DNA from: Cytophagales bacterium
GTDB lineage: Bacteria > Bacteroidota > Bacteroidia > Cytophagales > 172606-1
Reading direction: 5' to 3'
DNA: 64,000 nucleotides
Assembly (NCBI GenBank): GCA_030446715.1
Contig: JAUJMU010000009.1
Location: 124,001-188,000 of the forward strand
Shown here: positions 34,664 through 44,193 of the stretch, piece after piece
Layout: each line of letters opens with the position of its first letter
How positions within the stretch are numbered: the stretch's first letter is position 1
Notes under the pieces: model-generated
Databases searched by the model: none
Seen by the model: the letters and a program-made list of their open reading frames with translations, nothing else
Told to the model about the DNA's origin: nothing
Position numbers and translations under genes: made by a program

Positions 34664-35687
34664 GTCGGGGAGCAGTGGCGGTTAAAGTGGCGCCGGTACC
34701 GGGCACGTCCGGATAATATACTTTGCCGCATTCAATCGTGACGCCGGTGGCAATGTCCTGGCGGAGCAGCAGGGCCCCATCCATGTCCACGTAGTCGAGG
34801 AGAGGCAGAAGCTGGGAAATGGCGGATATGCCCACGCTGGACTCGGTCATGCAGCCCACCATCAGTTTCAGGCCCAGCTGCCGGCCTTCGGCAATCATCC
34901 GCCGGGCCGGCGTAAGGCCGCCGCACTTGACGAGCTTGATGTTGATGCCGTGAAAATGACCGGCGCAGCGGGACACGTCGCTTTCCACCACGCAGCTTTC
35001 GTCGGCTACCAGCGGCAGCACGGAGTGCCGGTATACTTCTTTCATGCCGTCCCAGTTGCCGGCTTCGAGTGGCTGTTCAATAAACTCTACCCCCAGTTCT
35101 TTCAGGGCAACCGCATTTTTTATGGTTTCTCCGGCTGTCCAGGCGCAGTTGGCATCCACCCGGAAGATGGCGTCGGTATGCCGGCGCAGTTCGCGCACAA
35201 TGGCTACATCGTCGGGAGTGCCGAGTTTGATCTTATATAAAGGCCAGGGCATTTCTTTCAGCTTCAGCACCATCTTTTCCACGCTGTCAATGCCGATGGT
35301 ATAATTGGTAAGCGGAACGTGGCTGGTACTCAGGCCCCAGAGCCGGTGGAGCGGCATTCCTTTCACCTTTCCATACAAGTCATGAGCCGCCATATCAAGG
35401 GCGCACCGGGCAAAGGAATTATCCTTCAGATAAGGATTCAGCCGGTCCCACAACTCCTCCGGTGTGCCGAAAGAATAGCCTTCGATTTTATCCCGGTGCA
35501 GCTCCAGCAAACCGGTTATTTCTTCGATGGTAGCGCCGTAGTAGGGGTTGGAGGTGGCTTCGCCGTAGCCCCGGTACCCTCCGTCGGACAGTTCAGCAAT
35601 CAGGGTTTCCTGTACGTCGCGGGAGTCGTAGGCGATGGTAAAGGTGTGCCGCAGGGGCAGATCAAAGGCGTGCAGGGTGAGTTTCAT
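34647..35687 (-). CDS. L-Ala-D/L-Glu type dipeptide epimerase (enolase superfamily)
   Basis: 346 residues from the ATG at 35685-35687 (MKLTLHAFDLPLRHTFTI). The enolase-superfamily catalytic set is clear: KIKLGT (K-x-K), RVDANCAW and EQPLE and ADES (the three metal ligands), and IKLVKCGG (second catalytic Lys). The C-terminal DMDGALLLRQD matches dipeptide epimerases of the YkfB/YcjG group, which convert L-Ala-D-Glu from murein to L-Ala-L-Glu. It is translationally coupled to the aminotransferase that follows and divergent from the SusC gene. Confidence 0.88.
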   Translation of the reverse strand: MKLTLHAFDLPLRHTFTIAYDSRDVQETLIAELSDGGYRGYGEATSNPYYGATIEEITGLLELHRDKIEGYSFGTPEELWDRLNPYLKDNSFARCALDMAAHDLYGKVKGMPLHRLWGLSTSHVPLTNYTIGIDSVEKMVLKLKEMPWPLYKIKLGTPDDVAIVRELRRHTDAIFRVDANCAWTAGETIKNAVALKELGVEFIEQPLEAGNWDGMKEVYRHSVLPLVADESCVVESDVSRCAGHFHGINIKLVKCGGLTPARRMIAEGRQLGLKLMVGCMTESSVGISAISQLLPLLDYVDMDGALLLRQDIATGVTIECGKVYYPDVPGTGATLTATAPRRDPVR

Positions 35688-35950
35688 GGGTGCGGAAAAA
35701 TATCCGGGCAATTTAAAATAAATATGTAATTCTCCGGTGTAACAAATAATAGCAAATACTATGTCAGCAGCATACTTACGGGTTAGATAAAATTAATTCC
35801 AGACTTTTTAAAAAAAATTAAAATTGGCAATTGTCTGAAATAGAAATATTTATTGTATAAATGTCGCTTTTTGGCCATAAAATTTTTGGTCGTTTGATAA
35901 ATCGTCTCAAAAACTTTTTAATTTTAAAGCTTGTATTTAAATAATAAATC

Positions 35951-38900
35951 ATGAGAAAAATTTTAGCGATTCTTCTTTTGTTAGTTGGAATTCTGACATC
36001 TCCGGCTTTTGCCCAAGCCCGGCTGGTTTCAGGACGTGTCACCTCAACAGAAGACAATACCCCGCTGCCTGGGGTAAACGTGGTGGTGAAAGGATCATCC
36101 ACCGGAACTGTAACCGATGCTGACGGCCGCTTCAGCATACAAGTAACCACTGACAATATTATTGTATTCAGCTACATCGGCTTTACGCCCAAAGAAGTAC
36201 CGGTAGGTGAGTCAACAAATTTGAACGTTACCCTTGTTCCCGATGTCCAGCAACTGGGTGAGGTAGTAGTAACTACGGCTTTAGGCATCAAGCAGGAGAA
36301 AAGAGCCTTGGGTTACACAGTAACAGAAGTGAAAGGCGAAGAAATTGCGCAGACGCAGCGTGAAAACTTCCTGGTGTCTCTGCAGGGCCGCGTACCTGGC
36401 CTTACCATGACCACTACCGGCGGACAGCCCGGCGCTTCGGCCGCCATTAACCTGCGCGGTGCAAGCTCCATCGGCGGAAATAACCAGCCGCTGTTTGTGA
36501 TTGACGGTCTGCCAATCGATAACCGGACTTTCAGCCAGGGAGCATTGGTATCAGATCAGCCCAACCGGACCAATGATTACCTGAACCGGGCTGCCGATAT
36601 CAACCCATCTGATTTTGAGTCAGTTACAGTCCTGAAAGGACCCGAAGCCTCTGCGCTTTACGGCATTGATGCCTCTGGTGGGGCAATTGTGATTACCACC
36701 AAAAAAGGCCGGCAGGGCAGAGGCTCAATCGTATACGACAATGCTTTCCGGGTAGAAGAAGTATTCCGTTTTCCGGAGACACAAACTACTTTTGGCCGGG
36801 GCCTCACTGGCATTAATAGCCCAAACCAAGCATATTATTTTGGGGAGCAGTATGGTGAAAATGAGCCCCGTTACAACAACATTGAAAACTTCTTTCAGCA
36901 AGGCTTTACCCAGCGGCACAACCTGTCGTTTGAAGGAGGCAACGATAAGCTGACCTACCGTCTTTCCAATTCCTACACCGATCAGAGCGGTACCATTCCG
37001 ACCAGCAGTTTCAAACGCCTCTCCATCCGCCTGTCGGCTACCGCCAAAATTACGCCCAAGCTGGAAGCCACCAGTTCTTTCAACTACGTGAATACGGGAG
37101 TTGTAAAGCCGGTAAGAGGCGAACTGGGCTTTCTGACCGGACTTCTGCTCTGGCCCTCAAACGACGATGTGCGGAACTACCTGAACCCGGACGGAACCCG
37201 CCGCCGGCTGGCCGGTGACGATACCCGTGAAATTGACAACCCGTTTTTCAGCATTTACAAAAACCACAACGAAGACCGCACCAACCGCAGCATTGGCAAT
37301 CTTTCATTTTCCTACGATCCCATCCCGTGGCTGAACCTCACCGCCCGGGTTGGCGCCGATATTTACTCTACCCTCGGCAACTACTTCCAGCACCCCGAAA
37401 CCAACGCTGGCCAGGGGCCAGGTGGATTCGTCGAAAACTTTACGGAAAACAGTCAGTTGCTCAACGGTAACCTGCTGGCTACGGTAAAGAAAAACTTCGG
37501 AAGATTCAAATCCTCGCTGCTGCTGGGCACTACCTTTGACGACCGCCGTTACGAAGTAAATGCCATCCGTGGAGAGAGACTGTACATTGCCGACTTCAAC
37601 AGTATCAACAACACTGATCCTACCTCGCAGCGCAACAAATCTACCCTTACGCGCCAGCGGCTGGTGAGTGTGCTGGGCAGCTTTGATGTCAGCTACGATG
37701 ATATGGTTTACCTCAGCGTCAGAGGCCGTAACGACTGGTCGAGTACACTGCCGGTGCAGAACAATGCTTTCTTCTACCCCTCGGCAAGTTTGTCTTTTGT
37801 ATTTACTGAACTGGCCCCGCTGCGTAACCTTGGCCTGCTTTCGTTTGGTAAGCTGAGAGCTTCCTACGCCCAGACGGGTAAAGATGCGCCGCCTTACAAC
37901 GTGCAGGCCCGCCTCGTGCCACAGACCACTACCGGCGGTGGTTTTGCGTACGGCTTTTTCGGCGGTAACCCTGATCTGAAGCCCGAACGTACCAGCGGCT
38001 TTGAAGTTGGAACCGAATTGAAGTTCTTTGACAACCGTATCGGGCTGGATTTTGCGTTTTACAACAACACCCGCTCCAAGCAGATTGTCAGCCAGCGGCT
38101 CAGCTACGGCACCGGCTACATCTTTGGCCTCATCAATGGCGGAAGTTTCACCAACCAGGGTATAGAAGTGCAGCTTACCGGTTCGCCGCTGCGCCGGAGT
38201 GACCTCAACTGGGACATTACTGCCAACTTTACTACGTTTACCACCAGCGTAAATAATCTGCCGGCAGAGGTAGCAGAGTACTATAATTCGGATACCTGGC
38301 TGCTGGCCAATGCCCGGGCCAGTGCCTTTCCGTCCAATCTGCAGGACTTTTACCCGAACCTGAACCTGAGCCCCTACCAGCGTGGTCTGGGTAGTGCTAC
38401 GGCCATCGGCGGGTGGAGCTATCTGCGCAACGACCGCGGCAATATCCTGATCAACCCGATTTCCGGTCTGCCGGTCATCAATACCAACTTCCTGCCTATC
38501 GGCGACCGTAATCCCGACTTTACCCTCGGCTTGCTGAACAGCTTCACCTTTAAAGAATTCAGCCTTTCTTTCCTGCTGGATTTCCGCAAAGGCGGAGATG
38601 TATATAATGGCAATGAACTTTTCCTGTTCCGTCGTGGTCTAAGCACCAGGACCCTGGACCGCGAAGCGCCGGTGGTATTTACCGGAGTGCTGCGCGATGG
38701 ACAGGAGAACTCCGAAAACCCGACCGTCAACACGATTCAGGTTACGCCAAATACCCGTCTGGATTATTACAGCGCCTTGCCGGAAGAGCAGTTTATTGAG
38801 CGGGATATCAACTGGATGCGTCTGCGCGATATTACGCTGCAGTACCGCCTGCCCACCAACCTGCTCAGCCGCCAGAAACTGGTACAGTCTGCCAGCGTAT

Positions 38901-39064
38901 TCGTGACCGGCACGGATCTGTTTTTGATTACCAACTACACCGGTGCTGATCCGAATGTGAACGGTAACACTGCTGGTACACTGGGTGTTGGCGCTGCCGG
39001 ATTTGATTTCGGCACACTGGCCGTACCGCGCGGTATTGCGATGGGCTTAAGAATTTCTTTATAA
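35951..39064 (+). CDS. SusC/RagA family TonB-linked outer membrane protein
   Basis: 1037 residues with a signal peptide ending AFAQA. A carboxypeptidase-like beta-sandwich (VSGRVTSTEDNTPLPGVNVV to VTLVPDVQQL, residues 25-105) precedes the TonB-dependent receptor plug, whose QGRVPGLTMTT, INLRGASSI and KGPEASALYG (KGPxAxxLYG) are the SusC signatures. The rest is a 22-strand barrel ending in LRISL with an aromatic-poor terminus. It forms the pore of a nutrient importer with the SusD-like lipoprotein that follows 20 bp later. The substrate is unknown; no carbohydrate enzyme is linked in the operon. Confidence 0.94.
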   Translation: MRKILAILLLLVGILTSPAFAQARLVSGRVTSTEDNTPLPGVNVVVKGSSTGTVTDADGRFSIQVTTDNIIVFSYIGFTPKEVPVGESTNLNVTLVPDVQQLGEVVVTTALGIKQEKRALGYTVTEVKGEEIAQTQRENFLVSLQGRVPGLTMTTTGGQPGASAAINLRGASSIGGNNQPLFVIDGLPIDNRTFSQGALVSDQPNRTNDYLNRAADINPSDFESVTVLKGPEASALYGIDASGGAIVITTKKGRQGRGSIVYDNAFRVEEVFRFPETQTTFGRGLTGINSPNQAYYFGEQYGENEPRYNNIENFFQQGFTQRHNLSFEGGNDKLTYRLSNSYTDQSGTIPTSSFKRLSIRLSATAKITPKLEATSSFNYVNTGVVKPVRGELGFLTGLLLWPSNDDVRNYLNPDGTRRRLAGDDTREIDNPFFSIYKNHNEDRTNRSIGNLSFSYDPIPWLNLTARVGADIYSTLGNYFQHPETNAGQGPGGFVENFTENSQLLNGNLLATVKKNFGRFKSSLLLGTTFDDRRYEVNAIRGERLYIADFNSINNTDPTSQRNKSTLTRQRLVSVLGSFDVSYDDMVYLSVRGRNDWSSTLPVQNNAFFYPSASLSFVFTELAPLRNLGLLSFGKLRASYAQTGKDAPPYNVQARLVPQTTTGGGFAYGFFGGNPDLKPERTSGFEVGTELKFFDNRIGLDFAFYNNTRSKQIVSQRLSYGTGYIFGLINGGSFTNQGIEVQLTGSPLRRSDLNWDITANFTTFTTSVNNLPAEVAEYYNSDTWLLANARASAFPSNLQDFYPNLNLSPYQRGLGSATAIGGWSYLRNDRGNILINPISGLPVINTNFLPIGDRNPDFTLGLLNSFTFKEFSLSFLLDFRKGGDVYNGNELFLFRRGLSTRTLDREAPVVFTGVLRDGQENSENPTVNTIQVTPNTRLDYYSALPEEQFIERDINWMRLRDITLQYRLPTNLLSRQKLVQSASVFVTGTDLFLITNYTGADPNVNGNTAGTLGVGAAGFDFGTLAVPRGIAMGLRISL

Positions 39065-39084
39065 TAAATCTATTACGAGTGAAT

Positions 39085-40626
39085 ATGAAAAAATCAAGTT
39101 ATATCCTCCTTATGCTGGCCACTTTGGTTGGGGCGGTGAGCTGCAAGGAGTATCTGGACATAAATGAAGACCCCCGCAACCCGCAGCTGGCCGAGGGGCA
39201 CGTATTGCTGCCACCGATATTCGCCCAGATGGCGCTGAGTGAACAGTTTGACACCCGTTACATCGGTAAGTACGTACAGAACTTTCACCAGGCCACTGCA
39301 AATGACACATGGGACCGGCACGGATACATCCCCGGCAGTGATGCCAGCGGTGAAAAGTGGCGGGCACACTACTGGTCCATCGGCAGAAACATTGATCTGA
39401 TCATTGAAGATGGCCGGGAAACCGGTAAATGGGACTATGTAGGAGCGGCCAAGGCGATAAGGGCATGGAGCTGGCTGACTACCACTGATTACCATGGTGA
39501 TATCATCCTGAGACAGGCGTGGGAGCCTAACCGGTATGTATTCCAGTTTGATCCGCAGGAGGCCGTGTACGCAGAAGCTGAACGCCTTGCCAATGAAGCC
39601 ATTACTGACCTGAGCCGCACCGACGGCCGGGTGTCGCAGGCTTCCCTGGGCCGGGGTGACCTCGTATACAAAGGAGACCGGGAGAAGTGGATCAAATTTA
39701 CCTATGGTACGCTGGCCCGGCTCGAAAACCATAAGAGCAATAAGGCAGATTACAACCCTGACAGGGTCATTGAGTACGTAAATAAATCAATGACCGGCAG
39801 CGCCGACAATTTCGCCGTACCCTTTGCCGGCACCAGCACGGCTGACGGCAATTTCTTCGGCCCCCGCCGGGACAACCTGACACTGTTCAGGCAATCGGCC
39901 TTTGCGGTCAGCCTGCTCGATGGCAGTGTGTTTGGCGGAGTAGAAGATCCCCGCCTGCCCATCATGCTTACCGCTTCTCCCGATGGTGTCTACCGCGGGG
40001 TAGTGGCCGCTCAAGGTGACCCAAACAATACCACCGGTAATGTACGCCTTATCCCTACACCCTACGGAACTCTGCCGGGTGTACCGCTCAGCACGGCCAC
40101 CGGCAAGTACATCTTCCGGAACGATGCGCCAATGCCGCTGATGACCTATTTTGAGCTGCAGTTTGTAAAAGCAGAAGCAGCTTTCCGGAAGGGAGACCGG
40201 GCAATGGCTCTGACTGCTTATCAGGAAGGCATAAGGGCACATATGGAATTCGCCGGCGTAGCTGCAGCCGCCAGAAGTACCTTTCTGAATAGTGCCGCAG
40301 TAGCCCAGAATGCAGCCCAACTCACCCTGAGCGACATCATGCTGCAGAAGTACATTGCCATGTACGGACATGGGGCGCTGGAAACCTGGGTAGATATGCG
40401 CCGGTACCAGTACAGCCCGGAGGTGTATACCGGCTTTACGCTGCCCACTAACCTGTTCCCGGACAACAATGGCAAACCAGCTTACCGGGTGCGGCCCCGT
40501 TTCAATTCTGAGTACGTCTGGAACCGCCAGTCGCTGGAAACAGTAGGGGGCAACAATCCTGATTATCATACTTACGAAGTGTGGTTCAGTTTGCCCAGTA
40601 GATTGTTCGTCCGAAACTCTATTTAA
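39085..40626 (+). CDS. SusD/RagB family nutrient-binding lipoprotein (SusD-like 2)
   Basis: 513 residues from the ATG at 39085. MKKSSYILLMLATLVGAVSC gives a lipoprotein signal, and KEYLDINEDPRNPQ is the typical first segment of the SusD-2 subfamily. TPR-type helices such as AAKAIRAWSWLTTTDYHGDI and AVYAEAERLANEAI are followed by the C-terminal MLQKYIAMYGHGALETWVDMRR. It is the lid and substrate-binding partner of the SusC channel just upstream and anchors in the outer membrane facing outwards. Confidence 0.93.
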   Translation: MKKSSYILLMLATLVGAVSCKEYLDINEDPRNPQLAEGHVLLPPIFAQMALSEQFDTRYIGKYVQNFHQATANDTWDRHGYIPGSDASGEKWRAHYWSIGRNIDLIIEDGRETGKWDYVGAAKAIRAWSWLTTTDYHGDIILRQAWEPNRYVFQFDPQEAVYAEAERLANEAITDLSRTDGRVSQASLGRGDLVYKGDREKWIKFTYGTLARLENHKSNKADYNPDRVIEYVNKSMTGSADNFAVPFAGTSTADGNFFGPRRDNLTLFRQSAFAVSLLDGSVFGGVEDPRLPIMLTASPDGVYRGVVAAQGDPNNTTGNVRLIPTPYGTLPGVPLSTATGKYIFRNDAPMPLMTYFELQFVKAEAAFRKGDRAMALTAYQEGIRAHMEFAGVAAAARSTFLNSAAVAQNAAQLTLSDIMLQKYIAMYGHGALETWVDMRRYQYSPEVYTGFTLPTNLFPDNNGKPAYRVRPRFNSEYVWNRQSLETVGGNNPDYHTYEVWFSLPSRLFVRNSI

Positions 40627-40642
40627 GAAATATAAAATTTCC

Positions 40643-41396
40643 ATGCTCAAAAAACTAATTCAGCTTACATTCCTTGCTGTGCTGAGCAGCCAGCTGGTTG
40701 CCTGCGGCGACGAACACGATGTGTTGCAGAACCTGACCCCGGCCACGGGGGCAAGGAAGTTTATCCATGCCTCTCCCGGATGCGCCACAGGTAAATTTAT
40801 TCATCAACAATGTGAAGGTATCGGGCGTACTTACCATTCCTCCGGCTACTCCGGGCGCTTTGGCTTATCCCGGTCTGTTTCCCGGCAGTGAGTATGTAAC
40901 CGTTACACCGGGAACTGCCTCCATCAGTGCGGTAGTGCCGGCGACCGGAGCGACGACTCTTTCGTTGGATGTACCCGTAGCAGATGGGCGGTATTATTCC
41001 GTATTTGCCGTGGACAGTGCGAAGAAAATAACCTCTCTGGTGGTGGAAGATATGGTGGATAATTCAATAGCTGCCGACATGGCCTACATCCGCTTTATCC
41101 ATCTGATCCCCAACGGACCTAGTGTGGATCTGGCGTTTTCATCCGGAACTACCTTTGCGACGGCATCAGCTCAAACTTTGTTTACCAACTCGGCATTCAA
41201 GCAGGTGTCGGATTACGTTCCGGTTGAGCCGGGCACTTATTCCTTTCAGCTCAGGCGAAATGGCCTGACTACGGCGGTGGCTACGTTGACCAATCAGACA
41301 TTTGAGGCCAACCGCACCTACACTATTTACGCAAGAGGTTTTATCGGAGGTACTTCCGCATTGGTACCGGCACTAACCCGGTATATTAATAAGTAG
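40643..41396 (+). pseudogene. DUF4397 domain lipoprotein, frameshifted
   Basis: The first frame begins MLKKLIQLTFLAVLSSQLVACGDE, a lipoprotein signal, and runs through GARKFIHASP. The second frame carries PDAPQVNLFINNVKVSGVL, then LAYPGLFPGSEYVTVTPG and IRFIHLIPNGPSVDLAFSS, two DUF4397 beta-sandwich repeats. Removing one base in the run at about 40774-40779 joins HASP to DAPQVNLFINN and gives one protein of about 250 residues. DUF4397 proteins often accompany SusC/D pairs. It is the third gene of that operon and probably a surface lipoprotein. Confidence 0.85.
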
Positions 41397-41414
41397 ACAG
41401 TACAGACAGAATGT

Positions 41415-41453
41415 AAAGCTGAGGATCAGAGTTTTCTGGTCCTCAGCTTTTTT
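41415..41453 (+). terminator. Terminator of the SusCD operon
   Basis: AAGCTGAGGATCAGA, a short loop, TCTGGTCCTCAGCTTTTTT. It begins 19 bp after the third gene and ends at the last codon of the convergent gene. Confidence 0.85.
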
Positions 41454-42327
41454 ATTCCCGTACCTTCAGCAGAATCACGTTACTCACGGGTCTTTCGCCG
41501 TAGTTGTCAAACTGTTTGTTGTCGCTGGGGCGGTTTACCACGCCGTTGTCCGACTGACCGCCAATCCACATCGTGGTGGAGCCGCCGCCGTCCAGATTAA
41601 TGGCGTTGCGGCAGCCGAGTTGCCGGAGCAGGTAGGTAAGTTCCGGCAGGCTCATACCCTGCGCCTGCGCATTGCGGCCGTCCACCGTCATCAGAATCAG
41701 TTCGTTGCTGCTGGTGATGCAGGCGCAGGTGCGGGGGTGACGGTTGTCATTGAAGGCATTCCGCGCCAGTGGTTGGGTTTCGCCGCGGTAAAGCAGCAGT
41801 GGTCCGGTTACCATTACATTGCGGGCCTTCAGCCGCCGGTCCCAGCCGGGAGAGCCGTCGCCTTTCACGATCCGGACTTTGCGCCGCCTAATGGCAATGG
41901 CGGCTTTCTGGTGTTCGGCCCGCGGCTTGCCGGGCGTGAACCGCGTTGTATCCAGCACCACGCCATCTATTTTGATCAGATCCACCGAACCGCCGTTTCT
42001 GGTGTCGAAGAAGGTGCCGTTTACGGCGGCCACCGCCCCGGTCTCTGCCGCCAGGTCGCTGGTAAGCCGCAGCGCTTTGCCGGCTGAGGCAAAGGCGACC
42101 CATATCTTTTTGTTGTGGAGTTTTGTCCGCAGCAGGTTGATGTTCTGCCGGGAGTTGAACAGGCTGTCGAATGACCCCTGCTGCCAGGTGATGTGATGAT
42201 CCGGCTGAATTATTTTCCATTGGTGCGCCGCGATCCGTACAGCGTCGTCCGGAGTCTGAGCCTGAATGGAATAGATCACGAGAAAGAGAAAAAAGAATGG
42301 GAGTTTACGGAGGAAAGCAGGTTGCAT
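41452..42327 (-). CDS. Phosphodiester glycosidase family (NAGPA/DUF2233) secreted protein
   Basis: 291 residues from the ATG at 42325-42327, which starts the signal MQPAFLRKLPFFFLFLVIYS. The core has AAVNGTFFDTRNGG, RNVMVTGPLLLYRG, TCACITSSNELILMTVDGR and NAINLDGGGSTTMW. These are the conserved segments of the family that includes the mammalian enzyme removing GlcNAc from phosphodiesters. In bacteria these proteins are periplasmic or surface exposed with largely unknown substrates. It is convergent with the SusCD operon and shares the terminator region. Confidence 0.85.
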   Translation of the reverse strand: MQPAFLRKLPFFFLFLVIYSIQAQTPDDAVRIAAHQWKIIQPDHHITWQQGSFDSLFNSRQNINLLRTKLHNKKIWVAFASAGKALRLTSDLAAETGAVAAVNGTFFDTRNGGSVDLIKIDGVVLDTTRFTPGKPRAEHQKAAIAIRRRKVRIVKGDGSPGWDRRLKARNVMVTGPLLLYRGETQPLARNAFNDNRHPRTCACITSSNELILMTVDGRNAQAQGMSLPELTYLLRQLGCRNAINLDGGGSTTMWIGGQSDNGVVNRPSDNKQFDNYGERPVSNVILLKVRE

Positions 42328-42417
42328 GAGGATAAGTGGAAGCGGATGGCCGGGGACAATTTTACAAACCGGCACGGGTTTTGAAAAGCCGGCTATCTAT
42401 ACATTACCAGTACAATG

Positions 42418-42843
42418 ATGAAAAACCTGTTCAAAAGTTCTCTTCTCCTGGTCAGCCTGATGGCGCTTTTTACCGCCTGCGAAAATTCCGCTGACCCGGC
42501 TCCCCAGTCTCAGTTGCTCTCCGGCGGCAGTTCCAGAACGTGGAAGGTGGTCAGTATCAGGAAAGACGGTTCGGACCGTTTCCAGAGCAGTTGCGAGGCA
42601 GACAACCTGTATACTTTTTACGCCGGCAGCACTTTTGAACTCGACGAAGGCGGCAAAAAGTGCCGGCCCACCGATCCCCAGAAGCAACTCGGCACCTGGA
42701 GCCTTATTAATTCAGCCATCACCATCAAACAGGGCAACCGTTCCTTTATGCAGATGGAAATCAGATCCCTGAATTCGTCCCGGATGGTAGTGACGAATGA
42801 ATTGGGAGGCGAGACCGTAGAAACTACGTTTCAGGCGCAATAA
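42418..42843 (+). CDS. Lipocalin-like lipoprotein
   Basis: 141 residues (ATG at 42418; another Met codon directly before). The signal MKNLFKSSLLLVSLMALFTACEN ends in a lipoprotein Cys. LLSGGSSRTWKVVSIRKDG and KQLGTWSLINSAITI are the first and middle strands of the small lipocalin-like family common in Bacteroidota (W-x-V near the start, GTW in the middle). Ligand and role are unknown. It is followed 17 bp later by an inverted-repeat element. Confidence 0.75.
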   Translation: MKNLFKSSLLLVSLMALFTACENSADPAPQSQLLSGGSSRTWKVVSIRKDGSDRFQSSCEADNLYTFYAGSTFELDEGGKKCRPTDPQKQLGTWSLINSAITIKQGNRSFMQMEIRSLNSSRMVVTNELGGETVETTFQAQ

Positions 42844-42860
42844 GTAGTGATTGGCTGTAT

Positions 42861-42961
42861 TGACAAATAAGGTTGTTTCTATGATTTGAGCAGTAAAACA
42901 GACTTCCTTACATCTGATGCGACAATTTTGGCTCTACCGGTAGAAACAACCTTTATTGTCA
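42861..42961. mobile_element. 101-bp MITE-like inverted-repeat element
   Basis: The 21-bp ends, TGACAAATAAGGTTGTTTCT(A) at 42861-42881 and the complement at 42941-42961, match at 19 of 21 positions. The interior has no ORF. No target duplication was evident. Confidence 0.65.
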
Positions 42962-42971
42962 GTACAGGGTT

Positions 42972-43035
42972 ACGGGTGGATGGTTATATTGTTTAACTGC
43001 TAAATTGTTATATGGCCGGATGGTTAAATTGTCAG
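42972..43035. repeat. AT-rich intergenic repeat (TTAAATTG family), copy 2
   Basis: GGATGGTTATATTGTTTAAC, then TGCTAAATTGTTATATGGCC and a second GGATGGTTAAATTG. It resembles 27260-27356 and, inverted, 46938-46986, and again lies between convergent genes. Confidence 0.55.
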
Positions 43036-43062
43036 GGAATCGAAAAACGCTGATCACTCATC

Positions 43063-44103
43063 TCAGCTGCCCGCTTTGCGCTGTTCTTCCTGCCGCAAAG
43101 AAGCCTGCTGCCTCAGAAACGCTTCGTGGGCAGCGATCCTTTCACGTTCCAGCGTGTCTTCGGGCTCCAGGTGGTGCTCCCACGGGAAAGTCCGCCGTTC
43201 CCAGCTCAGGTTGTCACCTTTTACGCTGAACACGGTGTAGCCGGGTTCAAAGCCCTTCCAGTTGCCTCCCCACCAGGCGGCACTCACCGACTGGCTGGTT
43301 ATGTACCAGATGCCGTTGTAGGAATAATCTTCGGGCACGTGGCTGTGGCCCTGCAGTACGGCCTTTACCCGGTAGCGTTCCAGAATGTGCCGGAACGCCT
43401 TGTTGTCGGCTACTACCATGTGGCTCATAGCCTTTGCATCCGGATTGCCTTCCTGCTGTCCGATGTGGCAAAAGGCGGCAATGTGTGTCATGACCACTAC
43501 GGGCATGCCCGCGTGGGCACCAAGGTCATGCCGGAGCCAGTCCAGTTGTTCTTCGCCAAACTTGCCCGCGTACGATGGGCCGGAGTCGGTGGAAACGGGA
43601 TGGATAGAGTCCATCACCACGAAATGCCAGCCTTTGTGGTTGAAGCTGTAGTAGCTTTTGGGCATGCCCAGCCGCTCCATGATCATTTTTTTGCCGAGGT
43701 CCGGATCGGTAGCCTCCACCTTGCGGCGGGGGTGCCAGCCAAGCACGTCGTGATTGCCGATGCAGTGGTAGTAAGGCACCTTGAGTCTGGCCGACACGGA
43801 GGTGTACAGGTCAAGCTGGTCCATGTATTCCTCCTTGGCCGTGTAGTTGCCGTCAAATACCATGTCGCCGCCCATCAGAATCAGGTCCGGAGCTGGTTTC
43901 AGGCGGTTTACGGCCTCCACGCACCGGGCATACCCTTCATGACCCTTCCGTTTCCGCCGCACGTGCATATCGGTCAGGTGCAGAAAATGAAAGCCGGCTT
44001 TGGGCAACCGGTCAGATAAAACTTCCGGTGCCGGGCTGAGCAGGCTCAGCCCGGCACCGGAAGCGGTCACTTTCTTCAGAAAACCTCGCCGTGAAGAAGA
44101 CAT
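43063..44103 (-). CDS. Calcineurin-like metallophosphoesterase with Tat signal
   Basis: 346 residues. MSSSRRGFLKKVTASGAGLS is a twin-arginine signal (SRRGFLKK). The binuclear metal site of the calcineurin family is complete: HLTDMHV, GGDMVFDGN, CIGNHDVLG, VVMTHIAAF and LQGHSHVPED. Exported enzymes of this type hydrolyse phosphomono- or diesters; the substrate is not known. The C-terminus is a charged helix (LERERIAAHEAFLRQQASLR). A dispersed repeat lies just upstream of the start. Confidence 0.88.
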   Translation of the reverse strand: MSSSRRGFLKKVTASGAGLSLLSPAPEVLSDRLPKAGFHFLHLTDMHVRRKRKGHEGYARCVEAVNRLKPAPDLILMGGDMVFDGNYTAKEEYMDQLDLYTSVSARLKVPYYHCIGNHDVLGWHPRRKVEATDPDLGKKMIMERLGMPKSYYSFNHKGWHFVVMDSIHPVSTDSGPSYAGKFGEEQLDWLRHDLGAHAGMPVVVMTHIAAFCHIGQQEGNPDAKAMSHMVVADNKAFRHILERYRVKAVLQGHSHVPEDYSYNGIWYITSQSVSAAWWGGNWKGFEPGYTVFSVKGDNLSWERRTFPWEHHLEPEDTLERERIAAHEAFLRQQASLRQEEQRKAGS

Positions 44104-44108
44104 AAGAT

Positions 44109-44172
44109 GAATTACGAATTACTTTTTCCCTGAATGCTTTTCATTGACTATCAACCAATAACGACTAACGAA
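44109..44172. repeat. GAATTACGAATTAC repeat, copy 1
   Basis: GAATTACGAATTAC, CTGAATGC, TTCATTGACTATCA and CCAATAACGA occur in this order here and at 49409-49470, before different genes. Confidence 0.65.
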
Positions 44173-44193
44173 TATCGAATCAGCTGAGCGGGA

